From the NCBI RefSeq assembly GCF_007680845.1, contig NZ_VEIY01000003.1, positions 474,852 to 538,851 on the forward strand: a DNA stretch of 64,000 bases, read 5' to 3'. The notes under the pieces were generated by a model. The model was not told the DNA's origin. It did no database searches and saw nothing but the letters and a program-made list of their open reading frames with translations. This stretch comes from Curtobacterium pusillum (lineage in GTDB: Bacteria; Actinomycetota; Actinomycetes; Actinomycetales; Microbacteriaceae). Positions 7,695 through 14,880 of the stretch are shown in pieces; position 1 is the first letter of the stretch; each line of letters opens with the position of its first letter. A program made the position numbers and the translations under genes.

Positions 7695-9251
7695 CTACCG
7701 ACCCAGGAACTTCTGCAGGCTCGCGAGCTCTTCCTCGGTCGGCGCCTTGCCGCCCTTGGCGCCGCCGCCGAGCCCGAGCCCGGACCCCTTCGCCGCCGGC
7801 TGGGGCGCTGCCGCAGCACCCGAGGCGAGTGCGGCACGCTTCGCGGGGTTGCCGACCTTCGACTTCTTCTTGCCGCCGCCCTGCTGCTGCTTCTTGCCGC
7901 CGTGCATCCCGGGGATCGGGCCCATGCCGGGCATCTGCGGGACACCGCCACGGGCGACGGTCTTCATCATCTTCGCGGCCTGCTCGAACCGGTTCACGAG
8001 GGCGTTGACCTCGGTCACGGTCGAACCGGCACCGCGGGCGATGCGGAGGCGCCGGGAGCCGTTGAGGAGCTTCGGGAGCTCGCGCTCCTGGGGGGTCATC
8101 GACTGGATGATCGCCTCGGTGCGCACGATCTCGCGCTCGTCGAAGTTGTCGAGCGCCTCGCGCATGCCCTTCGCCCCGGGGAGCATGCCGAGCATGCCCT
8201 TGATCGAGCCGGCCTTGCGGAGCTGCTGCATCTGCTGCAGGAAGTCGTTCAGCGTGAACGAGTCGGTCGCGATCTTCTCGGCGACCTTGCGTGCTTCTTC
8301 CTCGTCGAAGGCACCCTGCGCCTGCTCGATGAGGGAGAGGATGTCGCCGAGGTCGAGGATGCGGCTCGCCATGCGGTCCGGGTGGAACGGCTCGAAGTCG
8401 TCGAGGCCTTCACCCGTGGAGGCGAACATGATCGGACGACCGGTCACGCTCGCGACCGACAGGGCTGCACCACCGCGGGCGTCGCCGTCGAGCTTCGAGA
8501 GGACGACGCCGGTGAAGTCGACGCCTTCCTGGAAGGCACGGGCGGTCGCGACGGCGTCCTGACCGATCATCGCGTCGATGACGAAGAGGACCTCGTCCGG
8601 GTCGACGGCCTTGCGGATGTTCGCGGCCTGCTTCATCAGCTCGGCGTCGACACCGAGGCGACCGGCGGTGTCGACGATGACGGTGTCGTACTGCTGGTCG
8701 ACGGCGGCCTTGATCGCGTTCTTGGCGACCTTGACCGGGTCGCCGACGCCGTTGCCGGGCTCGGGAGCGAAGACGTGCACGCCAGCCTGCTCGCCGACGA
8801 CCTGCAGCTGCTGGACGGCGTTCGGACGCTGGAGGTCCGCCGCGACGAGCATCGGCGTGTGGCCGTCCTTCTTGAGCCACTTGCCGAGCTTGCCGGCGAG
8901 GGTCGTCTTGCCGGCGCCCTGCAGGCCCGCGAGCATGATGACCGTCGGCGGCCGCTTGGCGAACTCGAGCCGACGCTGCTGCCCGCCGAGGATGCCGACG
9001 AGTTCCTCGTTGACGATCTGGACGACCTGCTGCGCCGGGTTCAGCGCCTTGTTGACCTCGTCGGAGAGGGCGCGTTCCCGCACTGCTGCGGTGAACGCCT
9101 TGACGACCTCGAGCGCGACGTCGGCGTCGAGGAGCGCCCGTCGGATCTCGCGGACGGTGCCGTCGACGTCGGACGGAGTCAGCCGACCCTTGCTCCGCAG
9201 GTTGCGGAAGGTCTCGGTCAGCCGATCGGAGAGTGAACCGAATTGCGCCAT
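7695..9251 (-). CDS. ffh: Signal recognition particle GTPase Ffh
   Basis: A 518-aa SRP54 homologue that binds signal sequences and the SRP RNA and delivers ribosomes to FtsY at the membrane. The order is N domain (about 1-95); G domain with GLQGAGKTTLAGK (G1), DTAGR and the SKLDGDARGG region; then an M domain with TLNDFLQQMQQ and a Met/Gly-rich tail containing MPGMGPIPGM. The tail continues as a lysine/glutamine- and Ala/Gly-rich extension, common in actinobacteria. The start carries a TAGAAT box 9 nt upstream and no clear ribosome site, so translation is probably leaderless. Confidence 0.97.
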   Translation of the reverse strand: MAQFGSLSDRLTETFRNLRSKGRLTPSDVDGTVREIRRALLDADVALEVVKAFTAAVRERALSDEVNKALNPAQQVVQIVNEELVGILGGQQRRLEFAKRPPTVIMLAGLQGAGKTTLAGKLGKWLKKDGHTPMLVAADLQRPNAVQQLQVVGEQAGVHVFAPEPGNGVGDPVKVAKNAIKAAVDQQYDTVIVDTAGRLGVDAELMKQAANIRKAVDPDEVLFVIDAMIGQDAVATARAFQEGVDFTGVVLSKLDGDARGGAALSVASVTGRPIMFASTGEGLDDFEPFHPDRMASRILDLGDILSLIEQAQGAFDEEEARKVAEKIATDSFTLNDFLQQMQQLRKAGSIKGMLGMLPGAKGMREALDNFDEREIVRTEAIIQSMTPQERELPKLLNGSRRLRIARGAGSTVTEVNALVNRFEQAAKMMKTVARGGVPQMPGMGPIPGMHGGKKQQQGGGKKKSKVGNPAKRAALASGAAAAPQPAAKGSGLGLGGGAKGGKAPTEEELASLQKFLGR

Positions 9252-9260
9252 GATCCGTCG

Positions 9261-9266
9261 ATTCTA
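9261..9266 (-). promoter_or_regulatory. -10 element of ffh, leaderless type
   Basis: TAGAAT on the minus strand ends 9 nt before the ffh ATG with no Shine-Dalgarno sequence in between, so transcription likely begins at or next to the start codon. Confidence 0.6.
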
Positions 9267-9283
9267 CAAGGGCCTCGGACAGT

Positions 9284-9937
9284 TCACCGCAGGAGGACCC
9301 CGTCGGCGAGCGCGACGGCCTCCCCGAGCCCGACGTCGACGACCACGGGAGCGGTCGACGGCGTGCGGTCGAGGGTCGGGAACCACCGTCGTCCGGGCGA
9401 CACGAGGACGAGCAGCCCGCGCACGTCGCCGACCGGCGCGAAGTCCGGCACGGGCGGGTTGGCGTACGGCTCGAGACCGTGCCGACCGAGGACCTCGACC
9501 GCCCCGAGGACGTCGGGGACCGCGATGCCGACCTCGCTGACCGACAGGAGGAACGCGTGGCCGTCCGTGTGGGACGAGGGCGCAGGCAGCGCCCGACGCT
9601 CGATGAGTTCGAGGACCTGCCGGTCCGGCCCTTCGAAGTACACCGACCGCGAGTCCCAGTTCGGCGGCCCCTCGAACTCGTCGGCGTCGTCCGTGCCGAG
9701 GACCGTCGCGATGCCCGCGATCCAGGACTTGGCGGCGGCGAAGGACCCGGTCGGGATCGTGAACGCGAGGTGGTGCGCGCCGGTCATCTGGTCGAGCGGG
9801 CGGAACACGAGGCCCGTGGTGCCGAGGACCACCCGGACGGCACCCTCGTCCGCCCGGACGTCGCACCCGAGGCGTTCGTAGAACCGCGCCGTGTCGTCGA
9901 GCGACCGGGTGGCGAGCTGTACCTGCTGGATCTGCAT
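9284..9937 (-). CDS. VOC / glyoxalase-superfamily protein, two tandem modules
   Basis: A 217-aa vicinal-oxygen-chelate protein. The N-terminal half opens with MQIQQVQLATRSLDDTARFY and LGCDVRADEG, the usual first beta-alpha of a VOC module; a second module begins near HAFLLSVSEVGIAVPDV. Candidate metal ligands are the histidines in TGAHHLAFT and the glutamate in GPDRQVLELIE. Function could be a glyoxalase, dioxygenase or resistance-type enzyme and cannot be set from sequence. The ATG is chosen over one nine codons upstream because the VOC fold starts here. It stands alone between ffh and a divergent membrane-protein gene. Confidence 0.8.
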   Translation of the reverse strand: MQIQQVQLATRSLDDTARFYERLGCDVRADEGAVRVVLGTTGLVFRPLDQMTGAHHLAFTIPTGSFAAAKSWIAGIATVLGTDDADEFEGPPNWDSRSVYFEGPDRQVLELIERRALPAPSSHTDGHAFLLSVSEVGIAVPDVLGAVEVLGRHGLEPYANPPVPDFAPVGDVRGLLVLVSPGRRWFPTLDRTPSTAPVVVDVGLGEAVALADGVLLR

Positions 9938-9983
9938 GCCCCCATCGCACTCCCTCAACCGCACTCGAGGTCAAGCACGGGAC

Positions 9984-9989
9984 TACGGT
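9984..9989 (+). promoter_or_regulatory. -10 element, leaderless type
   Basis: TACGGT lies 7 nt before the ATG at 9997 and there is no ribosome site, the same geometry as at many other genes in this window. Confidence 0.5.
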
Positions 9990-9996
9990 CCGGAGC

Positions 9997-10533
9997 ATGC
10001 GTCTCGGTGAGATAGACCTCGGTGGGTGGGCGCGACTCGTCGGTGCCGTCGTCCTGTGCACCGCCCTCGCCTGGGTGTTCGGGTCCACCCTGGCGGGCGG
10101 GCCCCTCGCCGTCGTGGCGCCCGCGGCGATCGGGTTCGGCCTGCTCATCGCGGTCGTCGTCGTGGTCAGCTGGGCGCGGTACGGCGGGTACCAGGTGCAC
10201 CGGGCCGTGCAGCGGTGGATCCGGGGCGGTCCCGAGCCGGTGGGCGTGCCGGCGGCGAAGCGGGTCCGGGCGCTGTCGCAGTTCATCGACCGCACCGGCT
10301 GGTACGGCTGGCTGGCTGTCGCCGCCGCCGCGATCTTCACCGTCGACGGCCTCCTCCAGCTCGCCGGACGTTCCGACTGGCGCGCCGTCCTGCTCGCGCT
10401 GCTCCCCGCGACGATCTGGGCCGGGAACGCGATCAACGCGCTGGTGATCGAGCGCCGTTGGCGGCCGCGGGCGAAGGCGCTCTACGAGGAGGAGCTCCAG
10501 ACCGCATCGTGGACGGATCTCCCACCGCTCTGA
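9997..10533 (+). CDS. Hypothetical integral membrane protein
   Basis: A 178-aa protein without a recognised family. Four hydrophobic segments are visible: about residues 13-31, 35-58, 102-120 and 125-148, in two hairpins separated by a basic loop (RYGGYQVHRAVQRWIRGG). The C-terminus is charged and probably cytoplasmic. Third-position GC is high throughout, which supports real coding. It precedes lipB by 45 nt but lipB has its own -10 box, so the two are probably separate transcripts. No function is proposed. Confidence 0.75.
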   Translation: MRLGEIDLGGWARLVGAVVLCTALAWVFGSTLAGGPLAVVAPAAIGFGLLIAVVVVVSWARYGGYQVHRAVQRWIRGGPEPVGVPAAKRVRALSQFIDRTGWYGWLAVAAAAIFTVDGLLQLAGRSDWRAVLLALLPATIWAGNAINALVIERRWRPRAKALYEEELQTASWTDLPPL

Positions 10534-10541
10534 ACGGGTTG

Positions 10542-10571
10542 TTGGACGGAGTCCAGGAACCGTCGTAGCCT
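10542..10571 (+). promoter_or_regulatory. lipB promoter, leaderless type
   Basis: TTGGAC (-35, 10542-10547), an 18-nt spacer and TAGCCT (-10, 10566-10571) are followed 7 nt later by the lipB ATG. This is the clearest two-box promoter among the leaderless genes here. Confidence 0.7.
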
Positions 10572-10578
10572 GGTCGTC

Positions 10579-11286
10579 ATGCCGGCCCTCGACATCCTCC
10601 GACGCCCGGGTCCCACCGACTACGCCGAGGGACTCGCGCTGCAGCGGCACCTCCGCGCCGAGGTCGTCGCAGGTCGCTCCCCCGGCGCGCTCGTCCTCTG
10701 CGAGCACCCGTCCGTGTACACGGCGGGTCGCCGCACCGAACCCTCCGACCTGCCGACGGACGGCTTCCCCGTGGTCGAGGTCGACCGTGGCGGCCGGATC
10801 ACCTGGCACGGGCCGGGGCAGCTCGTCGCCTACCCGATCGTCCGGCTCGCCGAGCCGCTCGACGTCGTGGCGTGGGTGCGCGACCTCGAGCAGGTGATCA
10901 TCGACGCCGCGGCCGCGTTCGGTGTCACAGCCGAGCGGGTCGACGGCCGGAGCGGCGCGTGGGTGCACGACGACACCACGACCGGGACCGACGGCACTCG
11001 ACCCGGCAGCACCGCGAAGGTCGGCGCCATCGGCCTGCACGTCGCCGAGGGCGTCACCAGCCACGGCATCGCGATCAACTGCACGAACGCCCTCGACGCC
11101 TACGCGGCGATCGTCCCGTGCGGCATCGCCGACGCCGGCGTCACGACCCTCAGCGCCGCCGCCGGCCGCACGATCACCGTGGACGAGGTCGCGGCGGTGG
11201 TCGCCGAGCGCACGCAGGCCGCGGTCGACGGCATGCACACCAGGAACCGGATCAGCAGCACCGCTCGACAGGAGACCCTCGCATGA
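10579..11286 (+). CDS. lipB: Lipoyl(octanoyl) transferase LipB
   Basis: A 235-aa octanoyl-ACP:protein N-octanoyltransferase that attaches octanoate to lipoyl domains of 2-oxoacid dehydrogenases and the glycine cleavage H protein. Signature segments are [37 protein letters not shown] (catalytic Lys) and IVPCGI (catalytic Cys). A small Gly/Thr-rich insertion ([15 protein letters not shown]) precedes the lysine motif. The stop overlaps the lipA ATG (ATGA), coupling the two lipoylation steps. Confidence 0.96.
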   Translation: MPALDILRRPGPTDYAEGLALQRHLRAEVVAGRSPGALVLCEHPSVYTAGRRTEPSDLPTDGFPVVEVDRGGRITWHGPGQLVAYPIVRLAEPLDVVAWVRDLEQVIIDAAAAFGVTAERVDGRSGAWVHDDTTTGTDGTRPGSTAKVGAIGLHVAEGVTSHGIAINCTNALDAYAAIVPCGIADAGVTTLSAAAGRTITVDEVAAVVAERTQAAVDGMHTRNRISSTARQETLA

Positions 11287-12266
11287 CCCTCGCCCCCGAA
11301 GGCCGCCGCATGCTCCGCGTCGAGGCACGCAACGCCCAGACGCCGATCGAGACGAAGCCGGCGTGGATCAAGACCCGCGCCACCCAGGGCCCCGAGTTCC
11401 GCGAGCTCTCCGCCCTGGTCAAGGACAAGCAGCTGCACACCGTCTGCCAGGAGGCCGGCTGCCCGAACATCTTCGAGTGCTGGGAGGACCGCGAGGCCAC
11501 CTTCCTCATCGGCGGCTCCCAGTGCACCCGCCGCTGCGACTTCTGCCAGATCGACACCGGCAAGCCCGAGCCGCTCGACCGCGACGAACCCCGCCGGGTC
11601 GCCGACTCCGTCGTGTCGATGGGACTCAAGTACGCCACGGTGACCGGCGTCGCTCGGGACGACCTCGACGACGGCGGCGCCTGGCTCTACGCCGAGACCA
11701 TCCGCCAGATCCACGAGCACTCCCCCGGCACCGGCGTGGAGATCCTCGTACCGGACTTCAACGGCCGCCCGGACCAGCTCGGCCAGGTGTTCGACGCCCG
11801 GCCGGAGGTCTTCGCGCACAACGTCGAGACCGTGCCGCGCATCTTCAAGCGCATCCGGCCCGCCTTCACGTTCGAGCGCTCCCTCGACGTCATCACGCAG
11901 GGCCGCGACGCCGGGCTCGTGACGAAGTCGAACCTCATCCTCGGCATGGGCGAGGAGCGCACCGAGGTCGAGGACGCCCTGCAGCGCTTGCACGACGCCG
12001 GCACGGACATCATCACGCTGACGCAGTACCTCCGCCCGTCACCTCGACACCTGCCGGTCGCCCGGTGGGTCCGCCCGGAGGAGTTCGTCGAGCTGCGCGA
12101 GGTCGCGGAACAGATGGGCTTCGCCGGTGTGCTCGCCGGGCCCCTCGTCCGCTCGTCGTACCGCGCGGGTCGGCTCTGGGCGCGCGCGACGGTGGCGCGC
12201 GGGGGCACGGTGCCGGAGCACGTGTCCCACCTGCTGGACGCCACGCCGGGCCGCCAGGCGGTCTGA
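11283..12266 (+). CDS. lipA: Lipoyl synthase LipA (radical SAM)
   Basis: A 327-aa radical-SAM enzyme that inserts two sulfurs into protein-bound octanoate. The auxiliary cluster ligands are in [12 protein letters not shown], the SAM cluster is CTRRCDFC (CX3CX2C), and the conserved C-terminal RSSY motif is present in VRSSYRAG. Its start overlaps the lipB stop by 4 nt. Length is typical of the family. Confidence 0.97.
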   Translation: MTLAPEGRRMLRVEARNAQTPIETKPAWIKTRATQGPEFRELSALVKDKQLHTVCQEAGCPNIFECWEDREATFLIGGSQCTRRCDFCQIDTGKPEPLDRDEPRRVADSVVSMGLKYATVTGVARDDLDDGGAWLYAETIRQIHEHSPGTGVEILVPDFNGRPDQLGQVFDARPEVFAHNVETVPRIFKRIRPAFTFERSLDVITQGRDAGLVTKSNLILGMGEERTEVEDALQRLHDAGTDIITLTQYLRPSPRHLPVARWVRPEEFVELREVAEQMGFAGVLAGPLVRSSYRAGRLWARATVARGGTVPEHVSHLLDATPGRQAV

Positions 12267-12311
12267 AGCCGCCTCCCGTCCGACGTTGCCCTGGGACAGG
12301 GCGCCTGGTCG

Positions 12312-12470
12312 CTACGCGCGGCCGCGGATGCTCCGGAGGAGCCAGCCGATGACCGCCAGCAGGATGAGCACGATGCCCACCCAGAGCAGGAACTTCAGCG
12401 CACCGACGAAGATGCCGCTGAAGAGCAGGACGAGGCCGACGATGATCGCGATGATCAGCAGAGCGGGCAT
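12312..12470 (-). CDS. Small hydrophobic two-helix membrane protein
   Basis: A 52-aa protein made of two membrane segments (about residues 3-22 and 26-45) and a basic tail, LLRSIRGRA. Small proteins of this kind are common in actinobacteria and annotated only as hydrophobic protein. GGAG lies 8 nt before the ATG. It sits downstream of ftsY and may be co-transcribed or have its own promoter. No function is known to me. Confidence 0.65.
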   Translation of the reverse strand: MPALLIIAIIVGLVLLFSGIFVGALKFLLWVGIVLILLAVIGWLLRSIRGRA

Positions 12471-12568
12471 GAGGGTCTCCAATCCCTGGAACGAGACCGG
12501 ACGGATGCCCGGGCCGTAGCGAGACGGTACACGCGGAACGGCGTCCGCGTTCGCCCCCGGACGAGCGC

Positions 12569-13438
12569 TCAGCCGACCAGGTTCTGCACGAACACGTGCG
12601 GCGTGAAGCCGGTGAGGTCGTTGATCCCCTCGCCCTGCCCGATGAGCTTGATCGGGATGCCGGTCTTCTCCTGCACGCTGAGCACGAACCCGGCCTTGGC
12701 GGACCCGTCGAGCTTCGTGATGACGAGCCCGGTGACGCCGGCACCCTCGATGAACGCCTGCGCCTGTGCGAGGCCGTTCTGACCGGTGGTGGCGTCGAGG
12801 ACGAGCAAGACCTCGGCGATCTCGGTCTGCTTCTCCACCACGCGCTTGATCTTCGACAGCTCGTCCATCAGCCCGGCCTTGGTGTGCAGCCGGCCCGCGG
12901 TGTCGATGACCACGATCTCGGTGCCGGTGCGGATGGCCTGCTCGACGGTCTGGTACGCCACCGATGCCGGGTCCTGCCCGGGCTGGGACGGCCGGACGAC
13001 GTCGACGCCGGCGCGCTCGGCCCACGTGGCGACCTGCTCGACGGCTGCGGCGCGGAAGGTGTCCGCCGCCCCGACCAGCACCGTGCGGTCGTAGGTCTTC
13101 AGGAACTTCGCGAACTTGCCGATCGTGGTGGTCTTGCCGACGCCGTTCACGCCGACGACGAGCACGACGGCCGGCCGTGCGCTGAGCTTGAGGGTGGTGT
13201 CGAGCTTCGAGAGCCGTTCTTCGAGGACCTCGCGGAGCATGCGCTGCAGGTCGGCGGGGTCCGTCGTGCCGTACCGGTCGACCCGCGCGTGCAGGTCCTC
13301 GATGATCTCCTCGGAGATGTCCGGCCCGAAGTCCGCGCCGATGAGCGCCGTCTCGAGGTCGTCCCACGTGGTCTCGTCGATCGTCTTGCGCTGGAACAGC
13401 CCGCGCAGCCGGGAGGACAGTGACCAGGAACTCGCCAT
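12569..13438 (-). CDS. ftsY: Signal recognition particle receptor FtsY
   Basis: A 289-aa SRP receptor GTPase. The NG domain is complete: GVNGVGKTTTIGKFAKF (G1), AADTFRAAAVEQ, DTAGRLHTKAGLMDEL and ITKLDGSAKAGF. The long acidic A domain found in E. coli FtsY is missing; only about 20 residues with LSSRLRGLFQRK precede the N domain, which probably provide an amphipathic membrane anchor. The ATG lies 6 nt after a TAAGCT box, so it is probably leaderless. Confidence 0.96.
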   Translation of the reverse strand: MASSWSLSSRLRGLFQRKTIDETTWDDLETALIGADFGPDISEEIIEDLHARVDRYGTTDPADLQRMLREVLEERLSKLDTTLKLSARPAVVLVVGVNGVGKTTTIGKFAKFLKTYDRTVLVGAADTFRAAAVEQVATWAERAGVDVVRPSQPGQDPASVAYQTVEQAIRTGTEIVVIDTAGRLHTKAGLMDELSKIKRVVEKQTEIAEVLLVLDATTGQNGLAQAQAFIEGAGVTGLVITKLDGSAKAGFVLSVQEKTGIPIKLIGQGEGINDLTGFTPHVFVQNLVG

Positions 13439-13444
13439 GCTCCC

Positions 13445-13450
13445 AGCTTA
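13445..13450 (-). promoter_or_regulatory. -10 element of ftsY, leaderless type
   Basis: TAAGCT (minus strand) ends 6 nt before the ftsY ATG. Confidence 0.5.
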
Positions 13451-13478
13451 GAGCGCACCACATGTCCGCTGTGCCCGG

Positions 13479-13484
13479 TAGGCT
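13479..13484 (+). promoter_or_regulatory. -10 element for the riboswitch-terC transcript
   Basis: TAGGCT lies just upstream of the riboswitch 5' strand. A start about 7 nt downstream would place the aptamer at the 5' end of the mRNA. Confidence 0.55.
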
Positions 13485-13490
13485 GGTGGA

Positions 13491-13652
13491 CACGAAGGGG
13501 AGTATTCCTCCTCGGTGTCCCCGTCAGTACGGGCCGGAACGATCCGGCTCCGGGGCGCCGGTCGTGACCCGGACATCGGACGGGCCGTGACGGAAGAGAC
13601 CTTCAGGCCTCGGCGTACCCACCAGCTGGTCGCGCCCTCACCTGAAGGAACC
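13491..13652 (+). promoter_or_regulatory. yybP-ykoY manganese riboswitch controlling terC
   Basis: The 5' strand GAAGGGGAGTA (13494-13504) and the 3' strand AGAGACCTTC (13595-13604) match the two conserved boxes of the yybP-ykoY family, and GAAGG/CCTTC pair as the closing helix P1. CCTTCAGG (13600-13607) is also a perfect 8-nt complement of CCTGAAGG (13641-13648), which contains the terC ribosome site. The likely logic is that metal binding locks P1 and frees the ribosome site, while without metal the 3' strand masks it. TerC proteins of this kind are known partners of this riboswitch. Confidence 0.8.
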
Positions 13653-13654
13653 CG

Positions 13655-14683
13655 TTGGACGTCCCACTCTTCGTCTGGTTGCTCACCATCGCCGGCATCC
13701 TCGCGCTGCTGGTCTTCGACTTCTACTCGCACGTGCGGACACCCCACGTGCCGCACATCCGCGAATCGGCGTTCTGGTCCGCGTTCTACATCGGCCTCGC
13801 CGTCCTGTTCGGCGTCGGCATCTGGGTGTTCGGCGGACACCAGGCCGGCGGTGAGTACTTCGCGGGGTGGCTCACCGAGAAGGCGCTCTCGGTCGACAAC
13901 CTCTTCGTCTTCCTCATCATCATGTCGAGCTTCGCCGTGCCGAAGGAGTTCCAGCAGAAGGTGCTCCTCGTCGGCGTCGCGATCGCCCTGGTCGCCCGCG
14001 GGATCTTCATCGCCCTCGGCGTGACGATCATCGAGAACTACTCGTGGGTGTTCTACCTGTTCGGTGCGCTGCTCTTCTGGCTCGCCTGGTCGCAGGCACG
14101 GGGCGGCAACGAACACGACGCCGACGAGGGCGACTCCCGCCTCATCCGGGTGCTCCGCCGCGTCATCCCGACGTCGAAGGACTACGACGGCGACCGCCTC
14201 ACCACGAAGGTCGACGGCAAGCGGCTCTTCACGCCGATGCTGCTCGTCATGGTCGCGATCGGCCTCACCGACGTGCTCTTCGCGCTCGACTCGATCCCCG
14301 CGATCTTCGGCCTCACGCAGGACGCCTTCATCGTGTTCACCGCGAACGCGTTCTCGCTCCTGGGGCTCCGGCAGCTGTACTTCCTCATCGCCGGGCTGCT
14401 CGAGCGGCTCATCTACCTGGGGCAGGGCCTCGCGGTCATCCTCGGGTTCATCGGCGTGAAGCTCGTCTTCCACGCCATGCACGTCAACGAGCTGCCGTTC
14501 ATCAACGGCGGCGAGCACATCGAGTGGGCCCCGGAGATCCCGATCTGGTTCTCGCTGAGCTTCATCGCGCTGACGATCGCCGTCGCGACGGTCGCGTCGC
14601 TCGTGGTCTCGAAGCGCCGCGCGGAGCGCGGGCTCACCCCGACGGGGCAGCCGCGGGACGCGGTGGCGGCGGACGCGGAGTAG
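13655..14683 (+). CDS. TerC-family membrane protein, riboswitch-controlled (putative Mn2+ exporter)
   Basis: A 342-aa TerC/Alx-type integral membrane protein with about nine membrane segments. Family motifs are LSVDNLFVFLIIMSSF and LTDVLFALDSIPAIFGLTQ; the buried acidic residues in SVDN and LDS are thought to carry metal. A charged cytoplasmic loop (NEHDADEGDSR) lies mid-protein. The start is TTG, selected because AAGGA is 7-8 nt upstream and the riboswitch folds onto that site. TerC proteins of this type export manganese and may load secreted enzymes. A paralogue lies at 36.3-37.3 kb. Confidence 0.92.
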   Translation: MDVPLFVWLLTIAGILALLVFDFYSHVRTPHVPHIRESAFWSAFYIGLAVLFGVGIWVFGGHQAGGEYFAGWLTEKALSVDNLFVFLIIMSSFAVPKEFQQKVLLVGVAIALVARGIFIALGVTIIENYSWVFYLFGALLFWLAWSQARGGNEHDADEGDSRLIRVLRRVIPTSKDYDGDRLTTKVDGKRLFTPMLLVMVAIGLTDVLFALDSIPAIFGLTQDAFIVFTANAFSLLGLRQLYFLIAGLLERLIYLGQGLAVILGFIGVKLVFHAMHVNELPFINGGEHIEWAPEIPIWFSLSFIALTIAVATVASLVVSKRRAERGLTPTGQPRDAVAADAE

Positions 14684-14693
14684 CGCGACTGCT

Positions 14694-14741
14694 GACGGAC
14701 GGGAGGCGCGGTGCCAGCTGGCACCGCGCCTCCCGTCCGTC
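14694..14741. terminator. 48-bp perfect palindrome, GGAGGCGCGG family, copy C
   Basis: Two 24-nt arms (14694-14717 and 14718-14741) are perfect inverted copies. The element starts 11 nt after the terC stop, between the convergent terC and smc genes. It is the longest perfect copy of the family and probably a bidirectional terminator; no U-tract is present. Confidence 0.7.
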
Positions 14742-14748
14742 TGTGCCC

Positions 14749-14870
14749 GAGTCTCGGGGCACGCCCGCCGAATCTCGGGCTGAGCGACAGTTCTCGCGAT
14801 GCGGAGCGCGAGAAGTGTCGCTCAGGCCGAGACTCGGAGCACGCCCGCCGAATCGCGGGCTGAGCGAGCG
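14749..14870. repeat. Compound direct and inverted repeat between terC and smc
   Basis: A unit starting GAGTCTCGGGGCACGCCCGC (14749) is repeated with few changes from 14829, a period of 80 nt. Between the units is a stem with 19-nt arms (14780-14798 and 14807-14825, one mismatch). The stem can extend to about 14769-14834. No coding is apparent. It is unlike the other two repeat families in the window. Confidence 0.75.
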
Positions 14871-14880
14871 CGCGGGCGCG

